DNA from: Bordetella parapertussis
Lineage (GTDB): Bacteria; Pseudomonadota; Gammaproteobacteria; Burkholderiales; Burkholderiaceae_C
Assembly: GCA_945899335.1 (NCBI GenBank)
Contig: CAMDIP010000072.1
Coordinates: 1-6,676, forward strand
Reading direction: 5' to 3'
DNA length: 6,676 nucleotides
Shown piece after piece: positions 5,296-6,676 of this stretch; position 1 is the first letter of the stretch, and each line of letters starts with the position of its first letter. A program made the translations under genes and the position numbers. Under the pieces are notes generated by a model. It saw only the letters and a program-made list of their open reading frames with translations. It was not told the DNA's origin and made no database searches.

Positions 5296-5837
5296 CTCAG
5301 CGCCTCTTGCAAAGCGGATTCATACACACCACTGGCTCGCAGCAACAAGTCGCACAAATCGCGCACAGCGCCGTGGCCGGCGGCTCGTGAACTAACCCAA
5401 TCTACACGTGTCAGAACTTCTGTGTGCGCCCCGGGCGGTGCAGCCGAAAGACCTGCCGTCATCAACATGGTTAAATCCGGCCAATCGTCGCCCATGGCAG
5501 CTGCTTGCGACCATTTAAGACCCAAGCTGGACAATAGTTGTTGGGCCGCGGCTTTCTTGTCATGCACCCCTGCAAATACATCACTTATGCCCAAGTCGGA
5601 CAAGCGTTTTCTCAAGGCCAAGCCATCACGGCCGGAGATGATGGCCACACAGATGCCATGCGCTTGCAAAAGCTTCAGACCATGACCATCGAGGGTATTG
5701 AAGGTTTTGGTTTGCTCACCTTGATCGCTGTAATGCAAGGCGCCCTCTGTCAACACGCCATCCACATCGAGTATCAACAATTTGATGGTCTTCGCTTTTT
5801 CTAAAAGCTCTGGCGTTGGGTTTTTTGGGCTGCTCAT
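5292..5837 (-). CDS. kdsC: 3-deoxy-D-manno-octulosonate 8-phosphate phosphatase KdsC
   Basis: This 181-residue cytoplasmic HAD-superfamily phosphatase removes phosphate from Kdo-8-phosphate, giving Kdo for the lipopolysaccharide inner core. Motif I is DVDGVLT with Asp24 (nucleophile) and Asp26 (acid/base), motif II is ISGR (67-70), motif III is the Lys94/Lys95 region, and motif IV is GDDWPD (116-121), which binds magnesium. GHGAVRD (154-160) is the conserved C-terminal element. The absence of a cap domain and the size fit the tetrameric C0-type KdsC. The ATG at 5837 shares one base with the kdsD stop (TGATG) and has AAGG 7-8 bases upstream. An in-frame GTG at 5885 would add 16 residues inside kdsD and is less likely. 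Confidence 0.95.
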   Translation of the reverse strand: MSSPKNPTPELLEKAKTIKLLILDVDGVLTEGALHYSDQGEQTKTFNTLDGHGLKLLQAHGICVAIISGRDGLALRKRLSDLGISDVFAGVHDKKAAAQQLLSSLGLKWSQAAAMGDDWPDLTMLMTAGLSAAPPGAHTEVLTRVDWVSSRAAGHGAVRDLCDLLLRASGVYESALQEALR

Positions 5838-6676
5838 CAAATGACCTTGGCACGCATCAAGTCGTTGCTGTTGAGGGCGCCACACAAGCGGTTTTCTTGA
5901 TCGACCACCAACAAAGAGGTGATACGCAACTGCTCCATTAGTTGCGCAGCTTCCGCCGCCAATGCGTCCGGGTGGATGGTGCTTGGCTTGGGCTTCATGA
6001 CCTCATGGGCTTTTAAGGGCAGCACATCCACACCCTTTTCTATCAATCGGCGCAAATCACCATCGGTGAATATGCCCAAAATCTTTCCCTCCTCATCAAC
6101 CACCGCCGAAACACCAAGCCCTTTTTGGCTCATCTCACGCATCAAATCGGGAAAAGCTGTCTGGGGTAGCACTTGAGGAACATCTACGCCGCTTCTCATG
6201 ACATCGGCGACATGGGTGAGAAGTCTTCTCCCCAAACTGCCCCCTGGGTGGGACAAGGCGAAATCGCTTGACTTGAATCCGCGCGCATCGAGTACCGCAA
6301 CAGCCAAAGCGTCGCCCAAGGCCAGTTGCGCGGTGGTGCTGGCGGTGGGTGCCAGGTTCATCGGGCAGGCCTCTTTTTCGACAGCACTGTCGAGAACGAT
6401 CAAAGCATGTTTTGCCAAAGTGGATTGGGCGTCGCCAGTCATCGCAATAAGCACAATGCCTTGCCGCTTGATAATGGGCAATATGGCCGACAACTCTTGG
6501 CTCTCCCCGCTGTTGGACAAGGCCAAAACCACGTCTTCTTTGGTAACCATGCCTAAGTCGCCATGACTGGCTTCTGCAGGATGCACAAAAAAAGCTGGCG
6601 TACCCGTTGAGGCCAAGGTTGCTGCGATTTTTCTGCCTATGTGCCCGCTTTTGCCCATGCCCATGACGACCACGCG
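5837..6676 (-). CDS. kdsD: Arabinose-5-phosphate isomerase KdsD/KpsF (partial, N-terminus beyond right edge)
   Basis: The last 279 residues are visible; about 50 N-terminal residues lie outside the window. The enzyme converts ribulose-5-phosphate to arabinose-5-phosphate, the first step to Kdo. An SIS domain comes first: MGMGKSGHIG, the HPAEASHGDLGM stretch, SNSGES, and FALSHPGGSLG. Two CBS domains follow, at about residues 157-212 and 223-277. Counting visible residues from 1, Lys9, Glu61, Glu102 and His143 fall exactly 50 behind the Lys59, Glu111, Glu152 and His193 I recall as catalytic in E. coli KdsD, so the active site looks intact. KpsF and GutQ paralogs share the fold; co-transcription with kdsC and lptC supports the housekeeping kdsD. 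The promoter lies outside the window. Confidence 0.95.
   Translation of the reverse strand, partial: RVVVMGMGKSGHIGRKIAATLASTGTPAFFVHPAEASHGDLGMVTKEDVVLALSNSGESQELSAILPIIKRQGIVLIAMTGDAQSTLAKHALIVLDSAVEKEACPMNLAPTASTTAQLALGDALAVAVLDARGFKSSDFALSHPGGSLGRRLLTHVADVMRSGVDVPQVLPQTAFPDLMREMSQKGLGVSAVVDEEGKILGIFTDGDLRRLIEKGVDVLPLKAHEVMKPKPSTIHPDALAAEAAQLMEQLRITSLLVVDQENRLCGALNSNDLMRAKVI

Noticed and set aside
5239..5685. 148-codon plus-strand ORF opposite kdsC
   Set aside because: Shadow of kdsC, no recognisable motifs or ribosome binding site.
5838..5885. 16-residue extension of kdsC from GTG 5885
   Set aside because: Overlaps kdsD coding sequence; ATG 5837 has AAGG upstream and begins at a position typical for KdsC.

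Overview
The window looks like core chromosome of a betaproteobacterium, probably order Burkholderiales and possibly Comamonadaceae-like. The reasons are the metX-metW pair of the succinyl-transfer type, the kdsD-kdsC-lptC order, and the wording of the proteins. This placement is inferred from sequence character, not from a search. I see no insertion sequence, phage gene, CRISPR array, tRNA or rRNA.

Layout from left to right. (1) Positions 1-2275, minus strand: a compact operon metX > metW > alpha/beta hydrolase. It covers homoserine acylation for methionine synthesis plus a monoacylglycerol-lipase-like enzyme that runs off the left edge. (2) Positions 2276-2613: a 338-base divergent regulatory region. 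On the minus strand it holds a promoter, a SAM-II-type riboswitch aptamer and an intrinsic terminator whose U-tract touches the metX start. On the plus strand it holds a sigma-54-type promoter and a 9-bp inverted repeat in front of an ammonium transporter. (3) Positions 2614-3816, plus: the Amt-family ammonium transporter. (4) Positions 3817-4602, plus: a leader ending in an 8-bp hairpin that buries the ribosome binding site, then a glycine-rich RRM RNA-binding protein, followed by a strong terminator at 4629-4657. (5) Positions 4657-6676, minus: kdsD > kdsC > lptC, overlapping genes for Kdo synthesis and lipopolysaccharide export; kdsD runs off the right edge.

The protein-coding genes are recognisable housekeeping families. 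The most interesting content is regulatory RNA and DNA. A SAM-II aptamer on metX, a gene of the pathway that supplies SAM, has its conserved GCUAAA segment complementary to the loop of the downstream terminator, which gives a simple model for a transcriptional off-switch. The RRM gene carries what looks like its own translational lock. The ammonium transporter has a nitrogen-type (sigma-54) promoter. The lipopolysaccharide operon stops at lptC, with a convergent gene where lptA, lptB and rpoN commonly follow.
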